A stretch of 64,000 nt of DNA from Pseudomonas fluorescens NCIMB 11764 (GCF_000293885.2 NZ_CP010945.1:5104001-5168000); one strand, 5' to 3'. Positions 34,693 to 44,761 are shown, counted from the stretch's first letter. Numbers and translations are program-made. Notes: generated by a model from the sequence alone, not told the origin.

Positions 34693-35580
34693 ATGCAAGC
34701 CGAATTGATTGTCGATGCCCGAAACGGGGTCGGTGAAAGCCCGGTCTGGGTTCCTGAGGAAAACGCCCTGTACTGGGTCGACATTCCCGCCGGGGGCCTG
34801 CAACGCTGGAGCGCCGAAACCGGCCGTGTCGAGGCCTGGACTGCACCGGAAATGCTCGCCTGCATCGTGCGAAGCCCTGACGGCGGTTGGGTCGCCGGGA
34901 TGGAAAGCGGATTCTTTCGCCTTCACACGCACAACGATGGCAGCCTTGACAGTGAATTGCTGGCGCACGTCGACCATTCCCGCACCGACATGCGCCTCAA
35001 TGATGGTCGTTGTGACCGTCAGGGGCGTTTCTGGGCCGGCAGCATGGTGCTGAACATGGGCGCCAATGCGGCCGACGGCGCGTTGTATCGCTACAGTGCC
35101 GGACAGCGCGGGCCGCTCGGCGCGCAACTGGGTGGATTCATCGTGCCCAATGGCCTCGGCTTCAGCCCGGATGGCCGCACGATGTACCTGTCGGACTCGC
35201 ATCCCTCGGTCCAGCAGATCTGGGCTTTCGACTACGACATCGACAGCGGCACGCCGTCCAGCCAACGGCTGTTCGTCGATATGCATCAGTTCCCTGGCCG
35301 CCCCGACGGCGCCGCAGTAGACGCCGATGGCTGCTACTGGATCTGCGCCAACGACGCTGGGCTGATTCACCGTTTTACTCCCGACGGTCGTCTTGATCGT
35401 TCCCTCGCCGTACCCGTGAAAAAACCAACCATGTGCGCCTTCGGTGGCAGTCGACTGGACACGCTGTTCGTGACCTCGATCCGCCCCGGTGACGACCACG
35501 ACCCACAGTCACTGGCCGGGGGCGTGTTCGCCCTTGAACCCGGTGTAAAGGGATTGCCGGAACCCGTTTTCAACCACTGA
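34693..35580 (+). CDS. SMP-30/gluconolactonase-family lactonase
   Basis: This six-bladed beta-propeller protein of 295 residues has the metal-site residues of the family: Glu in 'NGVGESPVWVPEENALYWVDI', Asn in 'MRLNDGRCDRQGRFWAGSM', Asn in 'FIVPNGLGFSPDGRTMYLSDS' and Asp in 'GRPDGAAVDADGCYWICAN'. Such enzymes hydrolyse sugar-acid lactones. After Udh it probably converts glucaro- or galactarolactone to the open diacid. The start follows 'CAAGGGAATGAGTCGCC'. No signal peptide is present, so the site is cytoplasmic. It lies 53 bp after udh, in the same unit. Confidence 0.9.
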   Translation: MQAELIVDARNGVGESPVWVPEENALYWVDIPAGGLQRWSAETGRVEAWTAPEMLACIVRSPDGGWVAGMESGFFRLHTHNDGSLDSELLAHVDHSRTDMRLNDGRCDRQGRFWAGSMVLNMGANAADGALYRYSAGQRGPLGAQLGGFIVPNGLGFSPDGRTMYLSDSHPSVQQIWAFDYDIDSGTPSSQRLFVDMHQFPGRPDGAAVDADGCYWICANDAGLIHRFTPDGRLDRSLAVPVKKPTMCAFGGSRLDTLFVTSIRPGDDHDPQSLAGGVFALEPGVKGLPEPVFNH

Positions 35581-35606
35581 CTGAAACGCTCGTATCGCTG
35601 GTGAAC

Positions 35607-36485
35607 ATGACGCCAACCTTGCTCGAACTCAACGACGGACTCACCCTCCTCACCCTCGCCCCCGAACTCGGTGCGAGCATCGTCAACTGGACCGTGCGCA
35701 GTTCGGGTCAGCCGCTGTTGCGCCACAGCGACGCTCACGCGCTCAACACCGGCCTGCCGGGCAAGCTCGGATGCTTTCCGCTGGTGCCATGGTCGAACCG
35801 CATTTCCGACGGTGGTTTTGATCGCCCGGATGGCTGGCTCGCGCTCGAGCCCAACAGCCTCACTGATCCGCTGCCGATTCATGGCAGCGCCTGGCAGCAG
35901 CCGTGGCAGGTGGTTTTGCAAACGCAGGATGAAGTCGTGCTGCAACTCGACAGCACCACACCGTTCGCGTATCGCGCCCGGCAGCGTATCCATCTGAGCA
36001 ACGGCAAACTGAGCATCGAATTGCACGTCTCGCATCTGGCCGAACGCGCTGCGTGGCATGGTTTGGGATTGCACCCGTATCTGCCGCGCACCGCTGGCAC
36101 GCGGTTGCAGGCAAAAGCCGGGCAAGTCTGGTTATGCGACGCGGCCAAACTGCCCACACGGCTCAGCACATTGCCGGCCGATTGGGACTTTCAGCAACTC
36201 AAGGCCTTGCCCGGCACGCTGGTCGACAACGGATTCTGCCAATGGGATGGCCACTGCCTGATCCAGCAACCCGACCTCGGTTATGAACTGGAATGCCAGG
36301 CCAGCGGCAGCGATTACTACTTGCTCTACTGCCCGGTGGACCTGGCGTTTTTCTGCATCGAACCGGTGAGCCATCCGGTCAATGCGCACCACTTGCCCGG
36401 CCGGCCGGGATTGGTGTTGCTGGAGCAGGATCAGTCCGCTGAACTGGCTTTCAGCATGCAGTACCGCGCCTACCCCAATAGCTGA
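35607..36485 (+). CDS. Aldose 1-epimerase-family protein
   Basis: This 292-residue galactose mutarotase-like protein has the family pattern: 'PELGASIVNWTVRSSGQPLLRHSD', then 'GCFPLVPWSNRISDGGFD' (the conserved N-R of the active site), 'IHGSAWQQPWQV' with the catalytic His, 'HGLGLHPYLPR' with the second His, and 'YCPVDLAFFCIEPVSHPVNAHHLPGRPGLVLL' with the catalytic Glu. A GTG at 35601 would add two residues. It probably interconverts anomers of the uronate or a related sugar for Udh. It follows the lactonase by 26 bp and overlaps the convergent hybrid-kinase gene by 16 bp. Confidence 0.88.
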   Translation: MTPTLLELNDGLTLLTLAPELGASIVNWTVRSSGQPLLRHSDAHALNTGLPGKLGCFPLVPWSNRISDGGFDRPDGWLALEPNSLTDPLPIHGSAWQQPWQVVLQTQDEVVLQLDSTTPFAYRARQRIHLSNGKLSIELHVSHLAERAAWHGLGLHPYLPRTAGTRLQAKAGQVWLCDAAKLPTRLSTLPADWDFQQLKALPGTLVDNGFCQWDGHCLIQQPDLGYELECQASGSDYYLLYCPVDLAFFCIEPVSHPVNAHHLPGRPGLVLLEQDQSAELAFSMQYRAYPNS

Positions 36486-38197
36486 CTCAGCACTGCGCGC
36501 AACTTGCCGGGTTTCACCGGTTTGTTCAGCAGCGGCGCGTCGAGTCGTTGCAACGAGCGTCGGCACTGGTCCGTGCGGTCGGCGGTGATGATCACCGCCG
36601 GAATGGTCTGGCTGAAATGCTCGCGTAGATGCCGGACCACCTCACACCCCACCACCCCGTGATCGAGGTGGTAGTCCGCCAGGATCAGTTCCGGCGCCTG
36701 GCCCTGCAACGCGGCCAGTGCCGAGGTTTCGTCGGTGGCGACGACCACTTCGCAGCCCCACTGCCCGAGCAATGCGCTCATGCTTTGCAGAATGCTCACC
36801 TCATTGTCCAGCACCAGCAACCGCCGGCCCGGCAACGGATTTCCGGTCCCCGACTGGGGCGCCGCGAGGCTGATGGGTAACGGAATCTCATGGGAGATCG
36901 GCACCTCAATGCTGAACATCGAGCCGCGTCCCGGCAGCGAATGCACCTGGATCCGGTAGTCGAGGATCTTGGCGATGCGCTCGACGATGGCCAGCCCCAG
37001 CCCCACACCTTTGCGGTCGGCGGCGCGGCCGACGTCCAGTTGATTGAACTCGAGGAAAATCGAGTCGAGGCGATCCGCCGGTATCCCGCGCCCGGTGTCC
37101 CAGACTTCCAGGCGCAGCCTGTCACCCCGCCGCCGGGCCCCGAGCAGAATGCTGCCTTCGTCGGTGTAGCGGCAGGCGTTACTGAGGAAGTTGCGCAGGA
37201 TACGGGTCATCAGCCGCAGGTCGGTGCGAATGGCGAAATCGCCCATGTGCACGCGCAAACGCAACCCGGCCGCATCGGCCACTGACCGGAACTCGGACGC
37301 CAGCGGCCCGAGCAATTCATCGAGGCGGTACAACGCGACATCCGGTTTGACCGCGGCCTGATCGAGCCGGGAGATGTCGAGCAAATCGGTAAGCAAGTCT
37401 TCCGCCCCTTCCAGGGCCTGATGGGTGCGTTCGACCAGCACCTGTTCGACGTCCGGCAGTTTGCGTTCACGCAAGGTCGAAATCAGCAAACGCGCGGCGT
37501 TGAGCGGTTGCAGCAGGTCGTGACTGGCGGCGGCGAGGTATTTGTCCTTGCTGCGATTGGCGGCCTCGGCAGCGTCCCGGGCATCGCGCAAGGCCTCGGC
37601 GATCTGTTTGCGCTGGGTGATCTGTTGCTGCAGGTTGCGGTTGGCTTCAAGCAATTCGTCGGTGCGCGCGGTGACACGCTGTTCCAGTTCGTCATTGAGC
37701 TGTTGCAACCGTTGCTGCGCCTGCTTGCGTTCAGTGATGTCGGCGACAAAACCCTCCACCAGCGCCTCTTGATCGGGCTTGAGCAGCAGGTTCATCAGCA
37801 CATCGAGGCTGCTGCCGTCCTTGCGCCGCAACTGGGTTTCATAGCCGTGCAGACTGCCCTGATGCCGGAGGATTTCACCGATGTTTTCCAGTTCCCGCGC
37901 ACCGCCGACAAACAGGTTGCTCGCCAGATCCGCCAGGGAAAACAGCACGTCCTGAGGGTTTGCATAGCCCAGCATCCGCGCCAACGCAGGGTTGGCGGCG
38001 CGCATGCCTTCGAGCAGGCTCGCCTGGAAGATCCCGTGCACGGCATTTTCGAACAGCCACTTGTAGCGATTGCGCTCGGCTTCGAGCTCGTCGAGGCGCG
38101 CGGCGAGTTCCGGGTAATGGCTCTTGCGCGCCGAGTGACTGCCTAATCCGAGTAACCCGGCCAGCGCCCGTTGTTGTTCGTCAGAGGGCTTCGCCAT
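36470..38197 (-). CDS. PAS hybrid sensor histidine kinase/response regulator (ErcS type)
   Basis: The ATG at 38197 (MAKPSDEQQRALAGLLGLGS) gives 575 residues; it overlaps the ercA stop by 17 bp with GAGGTCG as RBS. Order: an N-terminal helix; a PAS domain (about 40-165) 'NRYKWLFENAVHGIFQASLLEGMRAANPALARMLGY'; a coiled coil 'RLQQLNDELEQRVTARTDELLEANRNLQQQITQRKQI'; a HisKA 'AAASHDLLQPLNAARLLISTL'; and an ATPase domain ('FLSNACRYTDEG', 'GVGLGLAIVERIA'). A C-terminal receiver has Asp in 'ELILADYHLDHGVVG'. There is no membrane segment, so it is cytosolic. It is coupled to ercA, as in known ethanol-oxidation regulatory loci. Confidence 0.9.
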   Translation of the reverse strand: MAKPSDEQQRALAGLLGLGSHSARKSHYPELAARLDELEAERNRYKWLFENAVHGIFQASLLEGMRAANPALARMLGYANPQDVLFSLADLASNLFVGGARELENIGEILRHQGSLHGYETQLRRKDGSSLDVLMNLLLKPDQEALVEGFVADITERKQAQQRLQQLNDELEQRVTARTDELLEANRNLQQQITQRKQIAEALRDARDAAEAANRSKDKYLAAASHDLLQPLNAARLLISTLRERKLPDVEQVLVERTHQALEGAEDLLTDLLDISRLDQAAVKPDVALYRLDELLGPLASEFRSVADAAGLRLRVHMGDFAIRTDLRLMTRILRNFLSNACRYTDEGSILLGARRRGDRLRLEVWDTGRGIPADRLDSIFLEFNQLDVGRAADRKGVGLGLAIVERIAKILDYRIQVHSLPGRGSMFSIEVPISHEIPLPISLAAPQSGTGNPLPGRRLLVLDNEVSILQSMSALLGQWGCEVVVATDETSALAALQGQAPELILADYHLDHGVVGCEVVRHLREHFSQTIPAVIITADRTDQCRRSLQRLDAPLLNKPVKPGKLRAVLSQLLG

Positions 38198-39344
38198 AGA
38201 CGACCTCGACATCACGCTGACTGGATTCGCGCGGGTTGGTGAGGATGCACGGATCGTGCATGGCGTGTTGCGACAGGAACGGGATGTCCGCCGTGCTGAC
38301 GCCGTGCAGACCGAGGGTTTCATGGAAGCCAATCGCATGTTTCAACGCGATCAGGTGCTCAACCAGACGCCCGCAGATCTGCCGGTGATTGAGGCCACGG
38401 CAATCGATGCCGAACGTTTCGGCAATCACCTTGAACCGTTCCGGCGCGGAGCTGTAATTGAAGGCCACCACGTGTTCCACCAGTACCGCGTTGCACAGCC
38501 CATGGGGCAAGTCGAGGAAGCCGCCCAGGCTGTGGGACATGGCATGCACTGCGCCGAGGATCGCGTTGGAGAACGCCAGCCCGGCCTGCATGCTGCCGAG
38601 CATGATCTTCTCGCGCAGGGCGATGTCGCTCGGGTTGGCGATCATCTGCACCAGGTTGCCGTTGATCAGGCGCATCGCTTCCAGCGCATGCGGGTCGGTC
38701 AAGGGGCCGTGACCCGTGGACACGAAGGCTTCGATGGCGTGCACCAACGCGTCGATGCCGGTACAGGCCGACAGGAACGGGTCCATGCTCAGGGTGGTTT
38801 CCGGGTCGATCAGCGACACGTCCGGGACCACCGCTTTGCTGACGATGGAGAACTTCATGCGTTCTTGCTGGTTGGAGATGATCACGAATTGCGAGACGTC
38901 CGCCGAGGTACCCGCGGTGGTCGGAATCAGGATCAGCGGCGGGCTGGGCACGCGAATGGTGTCCACCCCTTCGAACTCGAGGATGCTGCGCCCGTGAGCG
39001 ACGACAATGCCGATGCCCTTGCCGCAATCCATCGGGCTGCCGCCACCGACGGCGACGATTACGTCGCAATGGTTTTCCCGGTACAACTCGGCACCGAGCA
39101 TGACCTCCTCGACCCGTGGGTTGGGCGAAACGTCGCTGTAGAGGAAGTAATCGATGCCCAGGGCTTGCAGGCTGGCCTCGACATCGGCGACCCAACCGGC
39201 GGCGATCACGCCAGGATCGCTGACCACCAGGACCTTGCGGGCACCAAAGGTCTTGGCGTAGTTGCCGACGTTGTGCCGGCAACCGGCACCAAAGATGATT
39301 TCAGGTGAAACGAATTTACGCAGCTGGCTGAGACTCTGGCTCAT
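38181..39344 (-). CDS. ercA: Iron-containing alcohol dehydrogenase-like protein ErcA
   Basis: This 387-residue protein starts from the ATG at 39344 (MSQSLSQLRKFVSPEIIFGAG). The group III alcohol dehydrogenase fold is clear: NAD part 'VIVAVGGGSPMDCGKGIGIVVAHG', 'ILIPTTAGTSADVSQFVI', metal ligands in 'TGIDALVHAIEAFVS' and 'AILGAVHAMSHSLGGFLDLPHGLCNAVLVEHV'. ErcA in Pseudomonas is known mainly for a regulatory role in PQQ-dependent ethanol oxidation. Its coupling with the downstream hybrid kinase supports this. A metabolic dehydrogenase role is not excluded, since the His/Asp metal ligands look intact. Confidence 0.9.
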   Translation of the reverse strand: MSQSLSQLRKFVSPEIIFGAGCRHNVGNYAKTFGARKVLVVSDPGVIAAGWVADVEASLQALGIDYFLYSDVSPNPRVEEVMLGAELYRENHCDVIVAVGGGSPMDCGKGIGIVVAHGRSILEFEGVDTIRVPSPPLILIPTTAGTSADVSQFVIISNQQERMKFSIVSKAVVPDVSLIDPETTLSMDPFLSACTGIDALVHAIEAFVSTGHGPLTDPHALEAMRLINGNLVQMIANPSDIALREKIMLGSMQAGLAFSNAILGAVHAMSHSLGGFLDLPHGLCNAVLVEHVVAFNYSSAPERFKVIAETFGIDCRGLNHRQICGRLVEHLIALKHAIGFHETLGLHGVSTADIPFLSQHAMHDPCILTNPRESSQRDVEVVYGEAL

Positions 39345-39436
39345 TGGAAAGCCTGTTTTTATTGTTTTGGAAGGTAAGAGCCACACTAACCCATCCGGCT
39401 GTGAATGCAATCAGACCAATGGTTACACCGCAGATC

Positions 39437-39537
39437 CCTGTGGGAGCGAGCCTGCTCGCGATGGGGGCGGCACATTTAACATCTGTATTGCCTGACAAAC
39501 CGCTATCGCTAGCAGGCTGGCTCCCACAGGGATTTGT
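39437..39537. repeat. REP pair (inverted)
   Basis: 'TGTGGGAGCGAGCCTGCTCGCGATG' and its partner 'CTATCGCTAGCAGGCTGGCTCCCACAG' with a short spacer. It fills the gap between the pqqE stop and ercA. Confidence 0.88.
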
Positions 39538-39547
39538 GTCGCTGTAT

Positions 39548-40690
39548 TCATCCGCGATAGATCAACCGCGAGGCCTTTTCATTGCGCAACGTCAAGTGTT
39601 CCATGCCCTGCCCCGGCGCATCGGCTTCCTCGCGGGCCTTGAGGATCACGCCGTGGTGCGGCGACTTGCTGCACACCGGGTCGGCATTGGCCGCATCGCC
39701 GGTGAGCATGAACGCCTGGCAGCGACAGCCGCCAAGGTCCTTGTGCTTTTCATCACAGGAGCGGCACGGTTCCTTCATCCAGTCATCACCACGAAAGCGG
39801 TTGAAACCGAAGGAATCGGTCCAGATGTGCTCGATGCTGTGTTCGCGCACATTCGGGAACGTCACCGGCAATTGCCGGGCACTATGACAAGGCAAGGCCG
39901 TGCCGTCCGGGGTGATGTCGAGAAACAGATTGGCCCAGCCGTTCATGCAGGTCTTGGGGCGTTCTTCGTAGTAATCCGGGGTGACGAAAATCAGCTTGCA
40001 CGGATGGCCCTGCGCCTCAAGCCGCTCACGGTATTCGTTGGTGATGCGCTCGGCGCGCTGCAATTGCTCGCGGGTCGGCAACAGGCCCACGCGGTTGAGC
40101 TCGGCCCACCCATAGAACTGACACGTGGCCAATTCGACGAAATCCGCTTCCAGCTCAAGACACAGGTCGATGATCTTCGCGATCTCGTCGATGTTGTGCC
40201 GATGGGTGACGAAGTTCAGCACCATCGGATAACCCTGGGCTTTCACCGCGCGGGCCATGGCAAGCTTCTGCGCGAAAGCCTTGCGCGAGCCGGCGAGCAT
40301 GTTGTTGACCGCTTCGTCGGCGGCCTGGAAGCTGATCTGGATATGGTCGAGCCCGGCGACTTTGAAATCATGGACTTTCTGCTCGGTCAAACCGATGCCC
40401 GAGGTGATCAGGTTGGTGTAGTAACCCATGTCCCGTGCGGCTTTTATCAGCTCCGCCAGGTCCTGGCGCACCAACGGCTCGCCACCGGAAAAGCCCAGTT
40501 GCGCAGCGCCCATTTCGCGGGCCTCGCGGAACACGCGAATCCATTCTTCGGTACTCAACTCCGCGCCTTGCTGAGCGAAATCCAGTGGATTGGAGCAATA
40601 CGGGCATTGCAGCGGACAACGATAAGTCAGCTCCGCCAACAGCCACAGCGGCGGTCCCGGGCGCGAATCATTCGATCCAGAATTGAGCAT
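39548..40690 (-). CDS. pqqE: PQQ biosynthesis radical SAM protein PqqE
   Basis: PqqE joins the Glu and Tyr side chains of the PqqA peptide in the first committed step of PQQ synthesis. From the ATG at 40690 ([35 protein letters not shown]) it has 380 residues. The radical SAM cluster motif is C-x3-C-x2-C in '[12 protein letters not shown]', with '[14 protein letters not shown]' after it. Auxiliary Fe-S cysteines are in the SPASM region ('[29 protein letters not shown]', '[24 protein letters not shown]'). Its start overlaps pqqD by 23 bp. PqqE works with PqqD as peptide chaperone. Confidence 0.96.
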   Translation of the reverse strand: MLNSGSNDSRPGPPLWLLAELTYRCPLQCPYCSNPLDFAQQGAELSTEEWIRVFREAREMGAAQLGFSGGEPLVRQDLAELIKAARDMGYYTNLITSGIGLTEQKVHDFKVAGLDHIQISFQAADEAVNNMLAGSRKAFAQKLAMARAVKAQGYPMVLNFVTHRHNIDEIAKIIDLCLELEADFVELATCQFYGWAELNRVGLLPTREQLQRAERITNEYRERLEAQGHPCKLIFVTPDYYEERPKTCMNGWANLFLDITPDGTALPCHSARQLPVTFPNVREHSIEHIWTDSFGFNRFRGDDWMKEPCRSCDEKHKDLGGCRCQAFMLTGDAANADPVCSKSPHHGVILKAREEADAPGQGMEHLTLRNEKASRLIYRG

Positions 40691-40940
40691 GGGCCACCTC
40701 CAGAAACGCCAGCACGTCCTCGTCGATCCCCGGCACACCGGGAAAACTCGCGGAGAGTAAATCAATGATCGCCGCCACACTGCGTTGACCGTCCAGCAGA
40801 TCGAGAATCTGCCCGGCGCTGGCGTTGAGTTTGATCATGCCTTCGGGGTACAGCAGTACATGGCAGTCCTGACGCGGCTCCCACTGCAAGCGGAAACCCT
40901 GGCGCAACGTCGGCGCCTGCGCACGGTTGATCAGGCTCAC
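40668..40940 (-). CDS. pqqD: PQQ biosynthesis peptide chaperone PqqD
   Basis: This 90-residue protein starts from the GTG at 40940 ([58 protein letters not shown]), the normal PqqD sequence and length. It binds PqqA and presents it to PqqE. The start overlaps the pqqC stop by four bases (GTGA), and the 3' end overlaps pqqE. The longer open frame to 41039 is out of phase with the family and is rejected. Confidence 0.95.
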   Translation of the reverse strand: MSLINRAQAPTLRQGFRLQWEPRQDCHVLLYPEGMIKLNASAGQILDLLDGQRSVAAIIDLLSASFPGVPGIDEDVLAFLEVAHAQFWIE

Positions 40941-41689
40941 AGCGCAATCCCCCGATGCCAGACGCGGTCGGTCGTCACCGTGTGATACGGCGGGCGTTGC
41001 AGCTCGTAAGCCATGCTCATGGCATCGAGCATGCTCCACAGCACGTCGAGCTTGAACTGAAGGATTTCCAGCATCCGCTGCTGGCCTTCGACGGTGACGT
41101 AATGCGCCAGGGTGATGCGCAAACCGTGCTCGACATCACGCCGCGCCTGACTCAGGCGCGTGCGGAAATAGTCGTAGCCGGCGACGTCAATCCACGGGTA
41201 ATGCGTGGGCCAGGCATCGAGCCGCGACTGGTGGATCTGCGGCGCGAACAGCTCGGTCAGCGAACTGCTGGCCGCTTCCTGCCAGCAGGCGCGCCGGGCG
41301 AAATTGACGTAGGCGTCCACGGCGAAACGTACGCCGGGCAATACCAGTTCCTGGGACAGGATCTGTTCGCGATCCAGGCCCACCGCTTCACCGAGGCGCA
41401 GCCAGGCTTCGATGCCGCCTTCACTGCCGGGCACGCCGTCGTGGTCGAGAATCCGCTGCAGCCATTCGCGGCGCACGTCGCGGTCCGGGCAGTTGGCCAG
41501 GATGGCGGCATCCTTGAGCGGAATGTTGATCTGGTAGTAAAAGCGATTGGCGACCCAGCCCTGGATCTGCTCGCGAGTGGCGCGTCCGGCGTACATGGCT
41601 TGGTGGAAAGGATGATGGATGTGGTAGTACGCACCTTTGGCGCGCAGGGCGGCTTCGAATTCGGTGGGGGTCATTGGGGTGTCAGTCAT
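40937..41689 (-). CDS. pqqC: PQQ synthase PqqC
   Basis: PqqC is the cofactorless oxidase that closes the ring and oxidises the last intermediate to PQQ. The ATG at 41689 ([35 protein letters not shown]) gives 250 residues, the normal length. Conserved active-site stretches are 'YYHIHHPFH', '[27 protein letters not shown]', 'RILDHDG', '[36 protein letters not shown]' and '[17 protein letters not shown]'. A REP pair separates it from pqqB. The frame upstream to 41794 runs through REP sequence and is not coding. Confidence 0.96.
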   Translation of the reverse strand: MTDTPMTPTEFEAALRAKGAYYHIHHPFHQAMYAGRATREQIQGWVANRFYYQINIPLKDAAILANCPDRDVRREWLQRILDHDGVPGSEGGIEAWLRLGEAVGLDREQILSQELVLPGVRFAVDAYVNFARRACWQEAASSSLTELFAPQIHQSRLDAWPTHYPWIDVAGYDYFRTRLSQARRDVEHGLRITLAHYVTVEGQQRMLEILQFKLDVLWSMLDAMSMAYELQRPPYHTVTTDRVWHRGIAL

Positions 41690-41726
41690 TGCGGTTCTCC
41701 GGGAATATGCGGTGTCTGGTCTGGCC

Positions 41727-41790
41727 CCATCGCGAGCAGGCTCGCTCCCACAAGGGATCTGCGGTGTACACAAACCTGCTCGCGATGAGG
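41727..41790. repeat. REP pair between pqqC and pqqB
   Basis: 'CATCGCGAGCAGGCTCGCTCCCACAAGGG' followed by a partial second copy 'CCTGCTCGCGATGAGG'. It lies inside the pqq operon and could cause partial termination or mRNA stabilisation. Confidence 0.85.
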
Positions 41791-41797
41791 CCATCAG

Positions 41798-42712
41798 CTA
41801 CAGCTCAATACTCATGCCATCGAACGCGACCTCAACGCCCCGCCGCTCCAGCAACGCCCGCTCCGCCGAGTCTTCGTCGAGGATCGGATTGGTGTTGTTG
41901 ATGTGGATCAGCACCTTGCGCTGGCGGCTGAAACCCTCCAGCACTTCAAGCATGCCGCCCGGTCCGCTTTGCGGCAGGTGGCCCATTTCACTGCCCAGGC
42001 TCTGGCCGACTTCACACACGCGCATCTCGTCATCGCGCCACAACGTACCGTCCAGCAACAAACAATCGGCACGTTGCATCCAGCTCAGCACCTCATCGTC
42101 GATCTGGCCCAGGCCCGGGGCATAGAACAGCGACCCGCCCGTGCGCAGGTCTTCGATGAACAGGCCAATGGTGTCGCCCGGTTGCGGATTGCCGCGATTG
42201 GGCGAATACGGCGGCGCGTTGCTGACCAACGGAATCGCCCGGAACTGCAAATGCTTGCACGCCGCGATAGTGAACGGCTCGCGGTCAAGCCCCACGGGTT
42301 GCCACTGCAAGCCGCCGTTCCAATGCTTGAGCATGGTGAACAACGGGAAACCGCTGCTCAGGTCTTCATGAACCCGCTCGGTGCACCAGACCGAATGCGG
42401 GCAACCTTCGCGCAGGCTCAACAGGCCGGTGCAATGGTCGATCTGGCTGTCCATCAGGACCACGCCGGCAATCGCCGTGTCGCGCAAGCGGCGGGCCGGT
42501 TGCAACGGCGCGAAACTCTCGAGTTGCGCGCGAATGTCCGGGGACGCATTGCACAGCACCCAATCCACACCGTTGTCGCTCAGGGCAATGGAAGACTGCG
42601 TGCGTCGTTGCGCGCGCAGGCTGCCATTGCGCATACCGGCGCACTGGCGGCAGTTGCAGTTCCACTGCGGAAAACCACCGCCAGCGGCGGAACCGAGAAC
42701 CCGAATGTACAT
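41798..42712 (-). CDS. pqqB: PQQ biosynthesis metallo-hydrolase-fold protein PqqB
   Basis: This 304-residue protein with a metallo-beta-lactamase fold begins '[32 protein letters not shown]', the PqqB signature with a Cys cluster (C-x-C-x2-C). Metal-site stretches include '[20 protein letters not shown]' and '[26 protein letters not shown]', with '[22 protein letters not shown]' near the end. PqqB is thought to hydroxylate the tyrosine part of the cross-linked dipeptide. The gene is 55 bp downstream of pqqA, after a hairpin. Confidence 0.96.
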   Translation of the reverse strand: MYIRVLGSAAGGGFPQWNCNCRQCAGMRNGSLRAQRRTQSSIALSDNGVDWVLCNASPDIRAQLESFAPLQPARRLRDTAIAGVVLMDSQIDHCTGLLSLREGCPHSVWCTERVHEDLSSGFPLFTMLKHWNGGLQWQPVGLDREPFTIAACKHLQFRAIPLVSNAPPYSPNRGNPQPGDTIGLFIEDLRTGGSLFYAPGLGQIDDEVLSWMQRADCLLLDGTLWRDDEMRVCEVGQSLGSEMGHLPQSGPGGMLEVLEGFSRQRKVLIHINNTNPILDEDSAERALLERRGVEVAFDGMSIEL

Positions 42713-42734
42713 GGGCGATGCTCCAGAAGGCAGG

Positions 42735-42760
42735 CCCGGCCAACGCAGCGGCTGGCCGGG
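42735..42760 (-). terminator. Hairpin between pqqA and pqqB
   Basis: CCCGGCCA (42735-42742) pairs with TGGCCGGG (42753-42760) around a 10-nt loop, eight bases after the pqqA stop. There is no T run. It is likely an RNA-processing or attenuation signal that keeps pqqA transcript above the rest of the operon, as described for pqq operons elsewhere. Confidence 0.7.
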
Positions 42761-42767
42761 TGGACGA

Positions 42768-42839
42768 TCAACGGTTGGCGAAATACATCGTCACTTCGAA
42801 GCCAATGCGCAGATCGGTAAACGCGGGTTTAGTCCACAT
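42768..42839 (-). CDS. pqqA: PQQ precursor peptide PqqA
   Basis: This 23-residue peptide [23 protein letters not shown] has the conserved Glu15 and Tyr19 (E-V-T-M-Y) that are cross-linked to make PQQ. RBS 'AAGAGGAATGACCC' precedes the ATG at 42839. It is the first gene of pqqABCDE. The frame is short and easily missed. No pqqF-like protease gene lies upstream; the next gene is exaC. Confidence 0.97.
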   Translation of the reverse strand: MWTKPAFTDLRIGFEVTMYFANR

Positions 42840-42978
42840 GGGTCATTCCTCTTCTTGTGCCGGACGATTCCGGTAAAGCCATTAATGCACGGGGCGGCAG
42901 GCGCCCGAATGCTACTTTCGAAGGAGGTTGTGGGGTGCGTTGGTAGGGGGTATGGCGGGGAGTTCAAGCACACACAAA

Positions 42979-43082
42979 CCAATGTGGGAGCGAGCCTGCT
43001 CGCGATGGCGGCGTGACAGTCAACATCAATGTTGAATGTACTGGCCTCATCGCGAGCAAGCCCGCTCCCACAGGGGGATTGT
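42979..43082. repeat. REP pair upstream of pqqA
   Basis: 'TGTGGGAGCGAGCCTGCTCGCGATGGCGG' and its inverse 'CTCATCGCGAGCAAGCCCGCTCCCACAG' with a 30-bp AT-rich spacer. It lies between the exaC stop and the pqqA promoter region. Confidence 0.88.
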
Positions 43083-43098
43083 GGTGTTCTTGCGGGGG

Positions 43099-44619
43099 TT
43101 AGAAGAACCCGAGCGGATTGATGTCGTAGCTCACCAGCAGGTTTTTGGTCTGCTGATAGTGATCGAGCATCATCTTGTGGTTTTCACGGCCGACACCGGA
43201 TTTCTTGTAGCCACCGAACGCAGCGTGCGCCGGGTACAGGTGGTAGCAGTTGGTCCAGACACGCCCGGCCTTGATCGCCCGACCCATACGGTACGCACGG
43301 TTGATGTCGCGGGTCCACAGGCCGGCACCGAGGCCGAACTCGCTGTCGTTGGCAATCGCCAGGGCTTCGGCTTCGTCCTTGAACGTGGTGATGCCCACCA
43401 CCGGACCAAAGATTTCTTCCTGGAACACGCGCATCTTGTTGTGCCCCTTGAGCAGGGTCGGCTGGATGTAGTAACCGGTCGACAAGTCGCCTTCGAGCCG
43501 CTCGGCCGCGCCGCCGGTGAGCAGTTCGGCGCCCTCCTCCTGGGCGATTTTCAAGTACGAGAGGATCTTGTCGTATTGCTGCTCCGACGCCTGGGCGCCG
43601 ACCATGGTTTCGGTGTCCAGCGGGTTGCCGCGCTTGATCTTGACGATCTTTTTCATCACCACTTTCATGAAGTCGTCGTAGATCGATTCCTGCACCAGCG
43701 CTCGCGATGGGCAGGTGCAGACTTCGCCCTGGTTGAAGAAGGCGAGCACCAGGCCTTCGGCGGCTTTCTCGATGAACTGCGGCTCGGCGTTCATGATGTC
43801 TTCGAAGAAGATGTTCGGCGACTTGCCGCCCAGTTCGACGGTGCTTGGAATGATGTTCTCGGCCGCACATTTCATGATGTGCGCACCAATCGGGGTGGAA
43901 CCGGTGAAGGCGATCTTGGCGATGCGCTTGCTGGTGGCCAGCGCCTCACCGGCTTCGCGACCGAAACCTTGCACGATGTTCAACACACCGGCCGGCAGCA
44001 GGTCGGCGATCAGTTCGGCGAAGATCATGATCGACAACGGCGTTTGCTCGGCCGGTTTGAGCACGACACAGTTACCGGCCGCCAGGGCCGGGGCGAGTTT
44101 CCACGCGGCCATCAGCAGCGGGAAGTTCCACGGAATGATTTGCCCGACCACGCCCAGCGGTTCGTGGAAATGATAGGCGGTGGTCAGCTCGTTGATCTCG
44201 GCGGCGCCGCCTTCCTGCGCGCGAATGCAGCCGGCGAAGTAGCGGAAATGGTCGGCGGCCAGCGGCACGTCGGCATTCAGGGTTTCGCGCACGGCCTTGC
44301 CGTTGTCCCAGGTTTCGGTGACGGCGAGGATTTCCAGATTCTGCTCGATGCGATCAGCGATTTTCAGCAGCACCAACGAGCGGTCCTGCGCCGAGGTTTT
44401 GCCCCAGGCATCGGCAGCGGCGTGAGCGGCGTCGAGGGCTTTGTCGATGTCGGCGGCGCTGGAGCGCGGGAACTCGGCGATCACTTCACCGGTGACCGGC
44501 GAGGTGTTGGTGAAGTATTCGCCATTGACTGGCGCGACGAACTCGCCACCGATGAAGTTGCCGTAGCGCGCCTTGAACGTGACGACGGCGCCTGGTGTTC
44601 CGGGTTGTGCGTAGATCAT
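43099..44619 (-). CDS. exaC: NAD-dependent aldehyde dehydrogenase (ExaC/PedI type)
   Basis: This cytoplasmic enzyme oxidises acetaldehyde and other aldehydes produced by the periplasmic alcohol dehydrogenases. The ATG at 44619 ([30 protein letters not shown]) gives 506 residues, matching ExaC. Key parts are '[36 protein letters not shown]', the NAD loop '[13 protein letters not shown]', catalytic Glu in '[16 protein letters not shown]', and catalytic Cys in '[18 protein letters not shown]'. A box related to the other ped promoters lies about 105 bp upstream. It is on the minus strand between pedH and pqqA. Confidence 0.95.
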   Translation of the reverse strand: MIYAQPGTPGAVVTFKARYGNFIGGEFVAPVNGEYFTNTSPVTGEVIAEFPRSSAADIDKALDAAHAAADAWGKTSAQDRSLVLLKIADRIEQNLEILAVTETWDNGKAVRETLNADVPLAADHFRYFAGCIRAQEGGAAEINELTTAYHFHEPLGVVGQIIPWNFPLLMAAWKLAPALAAGNCVVLKPAEQTPLSIMIFAELIADLLPAGVLNIVQGFGREAGEALATSKRIAKIAFTGSTPIGAHIMKCAAENIIPSTVELGGKSPNIFFEDIMNAEPQFIEKAAEGLVLAFFNQGEVCTCPSRALVQESIYDDFMKVVMKKIVKIKRGNPLDTETMVGAQASEQQYDKILSYLKIAQEEGAELLTGGAAERLEGDLSTGYYIQPTLLKGHNKMRVFQEEIFGPVVGITTFKDEAEALAIANDSEFGLGAGLWTRDINRAYRMGRAIKAGRVWTNCYHLYPAHAAFGGYKKSGVGRENHKMMLDHYQQTKNLLVSYDINPLGFF

Positions 44620-44720
44620 GGTGAGCCTCTGTCTGGGTCGATGCCTGTCGGGCAAACAGGCGATGAACCGATAGTAGAGAGCCCCGCGTGCCGAACGAAT
44701 GCGCCGTTGGCAGGGGGGTT

Positions 44721-44738
44721 CTCGTTATTTGGTAGTAG
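44721..44738 (-). promoter_or_regulatory. ped box upstream of exaC
   Basis: CTCGTTATTTGGTAGTAG on the plus strand (CTACTACCAAATAACGAG on the coding strand) lies about 105 bp upstream of exaC. It aligns with the boxes at 46811, 50137, 55292 and 59128. Confidence 0.6.
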
Positions 44739-44761
44739 TCGCCGCCGGGTCAGCAGGCTTT

